From NCBI GenBank assembly GCA_025935595.1, contig JAICUZ010000128.1, positions 1 to 7,378 on the forward strand: a stretch of DNA of 7,378 bases. The letters are read 5' to 3'. The position numbers were made by a program, and so were the translations under genes. Every line of letters begins with the position of its first letter. Position 1 is the first letter of the stretch. Shown here in pieces: positions 6,504 through 7,378 of this stretch. Origin of the DNA: Burkholderiales bacterium. GTDB taxonomy: Bacteria; Actinomycetota; Thermoleophilia; Gaiellales; Gaiellaceae. The notes beneath the pieces are model-generated. The model worked only from the letters and a program-made list of their open reading frames with translations, did not search any database and was not told the DNA's origin.

Positions 6504-6509
6504 AAGGAG
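6504..6509 (+). promoter_or_regulatory. Strong Shine-Dalgarno for the BMP-family gene
   Basis: AAGGAG lies 7 nt before the GTG at 6517. It is the best ribosome binding site in the window and fixes that GTG as the start. The operon genes to the left instead rely on stop/start overlaps, so this marks a freshly initiated gene. Confidence 0.8.
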
Positions 6510-6516
6510 AGGAATA

Positions 6517-7378
6517 GTGCTGAACAGGAAGCTCGCGCTCGGCGCGATCGTGCTCGTGGTCGCGGCGCTCGCCGCGGTGCTCGCCCTCGGGACGTCGCCC
6601 GGCTCGGCGAAGTCGTCCGCGGCGTTCAAGGCGGCGTGGATCTACGTCGGGCCGCACAACGACGGCGGTTGGTCACAGGCGCACGACCAGGGCCGGCTGT
6701 ACGTCCAGAAGATGCTCGGCTCCAAGGTTCAGACCACCTACAAGGAGAACGTCCCGGAAGGGCCGCAGGTCGCTCAGGTGATCGAGCAGCTCATTCGCGA
6801 CGGCAACAAGATCATCTTCGCGACGTCGTTCGGGTACCAGGACGCGATGTACGCGGCCGCGAAGAAGCATCCGGACGTCAAGTTCGAGATGGCGACCGGC
6901 ACGAAGATGCTCCCGAACATGGCGGAGTACTACGGCGCGGGTGAGGACGCGATCTACCTCTCCGGCATCGCGGCCGGAGCGGCGACGAAGAGCGGCACCG
7001 TCGGCTACGTCGTCCCGTTCGCGATCCCCGAGGTGATTCGGCACACGAACGCGTTCGCACTCGGCGTCCAGAAGGCGCATCCGGGCGCGAAGGTGCGGAT
7101 CGTGTGGACGAACTCGTGGTTCGACCCGGCGAAGGAGAAGAAGGCAGCCGAGAACCTGAAGGCAGCCGGCGCCGACGTGCTCGGCCAGAACGTGGACAGC
7201 CCGTCGACCGGCCAGTACGCGAAGACGGTCGGCGTCCCGTGGGTCGGCTACGACTCGAACGCGCAGACCTTCGCGCCGAAGCAGTGGCTCACCGCGGCGG
7301 TCTACAACTGGGGGCCGTACTACCTGAAGCGGACCAAGGCGGCGATGAACGGCACCTGGAAGACCGGCAACTACTACG
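6517..7378 (+). CDS. BMP-family ABC transporter substrate-binding protein (nucleoside type), 3'-partial
   Basis: The first 287 residues of a binding protein of the BMP/PnrA-like family, which captures purine or other nucleosides outside the membrane and hands them to an ABC permease. The frame is open to the window edge. Residues 1-31 are a signal or anchor: NRK, then a hydrophobic run (about 6-25), then GTSPGSAK. No lipobox Cys is present, so it is either cut by signal peptidase I (near SA-K, 31/32) or left anchored, unlike most Gram-positive binding proteins. Family signatures are NDGGWSQAHDQGR (48-60), IIFATSFGYQDAMY, HPDVKFEMATG, AGADVLGQNVDSP, VGYDSNAQTFAPKQWLTAAV and NWGPYY (264-269) followed by GTW. 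GTG 6517 is chosen for its strong Shine-Dalgarno. The permease and ATPase genes would be expected beyond the right edge. The adjacent phosphoribosyltransferase fits purine uptake plus salvage. Confidence 0.9.
   Translation, partial: MLNRKLALGAIVLVVAALAAVLALGTSPGSAKSSAAFKAAWIYVGPHNDGGWSQAHDQGRLYVQKMLGSKVQTTYKENVPEGPQVAQVIEQLIRDGNKIIFATSFGYQDAMYAAAKKHPDVKFEMATGTKMLPNMAEYYGAGEDAIYLSGIAAGAATKSGTVGYVVPFAIPEVIRHTNAFALGVQKAHPGAKVRIVWTNSWFDPAKEKKAAENLKAAGADVLGQNVDSPSTGQYAKTVGVPWVGYDSNAQTFAPKQWLTAAVYNWGPYYLKRTKAAMNGTWKTGNYY

Noticed and set aside
1..7378. CRISPR arrays, tRNA/rRNA genes, insertion sequences, toxin-antitoxin or defence genes
   Set aside because: No spaced direct repeats, cloverleaf-like segments, transposase motifs or small paired toxin-like genes were seen, and coding density leaves almost no room for them.

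Overview
The window is gene-dense, very GC-rich DNA. Almost every codon ends in G or C, and GTG and TTG starts are used freely. It looks like an actinobacterial chromosome, most plausibly a Thermoleophilia (Gaiella/Solirubrobacter-like) lineage. That placement is inferred from protein flavour and codon use only; there is no rRNA or other marker gene here.

Layout from left to right. (1) A small acidic protein of unknown function, which may begin before the window, runs rightward to 346. (2) A leftward DtxR/MntR-type metal-dependent repressor (758 down to 285) overlaps its 3' end. (3) After only 25 bp, a rightward six-gene cluster starts at 784: an MqnD-like protein of the futalosine menaquinone pathway, a thiolase close to the 3-oxoadipyl-CoA type, a DUF885-like putative metallohydrolase, an MFS transporter, a compact M20-family amidohydrolase (carbamoyl-amino-acid/allantoate type) and a purine-type phosphoribosyltransferase. 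All five junctions are 4-nt start/stop overlaps (GTGA, ATGA, TTGA, GTGA, GTGA), so the six genes are almost certainly one translationally coupled operon. (4) A 65-bp gap holds a 9-bp perfect inverted repeat. After it, a separate gene with a strong Shine-Dalgarno encodes a BMP-family (nucleoside-type) ABC transporter binding protein that runs off the right edge.

How the parts may work together (inference). The right half has a nucleobase/nucleoside and ureide flavour: a binding protein for uptake, a phosphoribosyltransferase for salvage, an amidohydrolase for ureido or carbamoyl compounds and an MFS carrier. The left half is menaquinone or acyl-CoA related, with a divergent metal-sensing repressor. 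The 25-bp divergent spacer contains a near-palindrome, AGGGTAACCT. It gives an actinobacterial-type -10 (TANNNT) on each strand, 7-8 nt from each ATG, and resembles half of a DtxR box. It is therefore a candidate bidirectional leaderless promoter and autoregulatory operator. No tRNA, rRNA, CRISPR array, insertion sequence or phage feature was seen.
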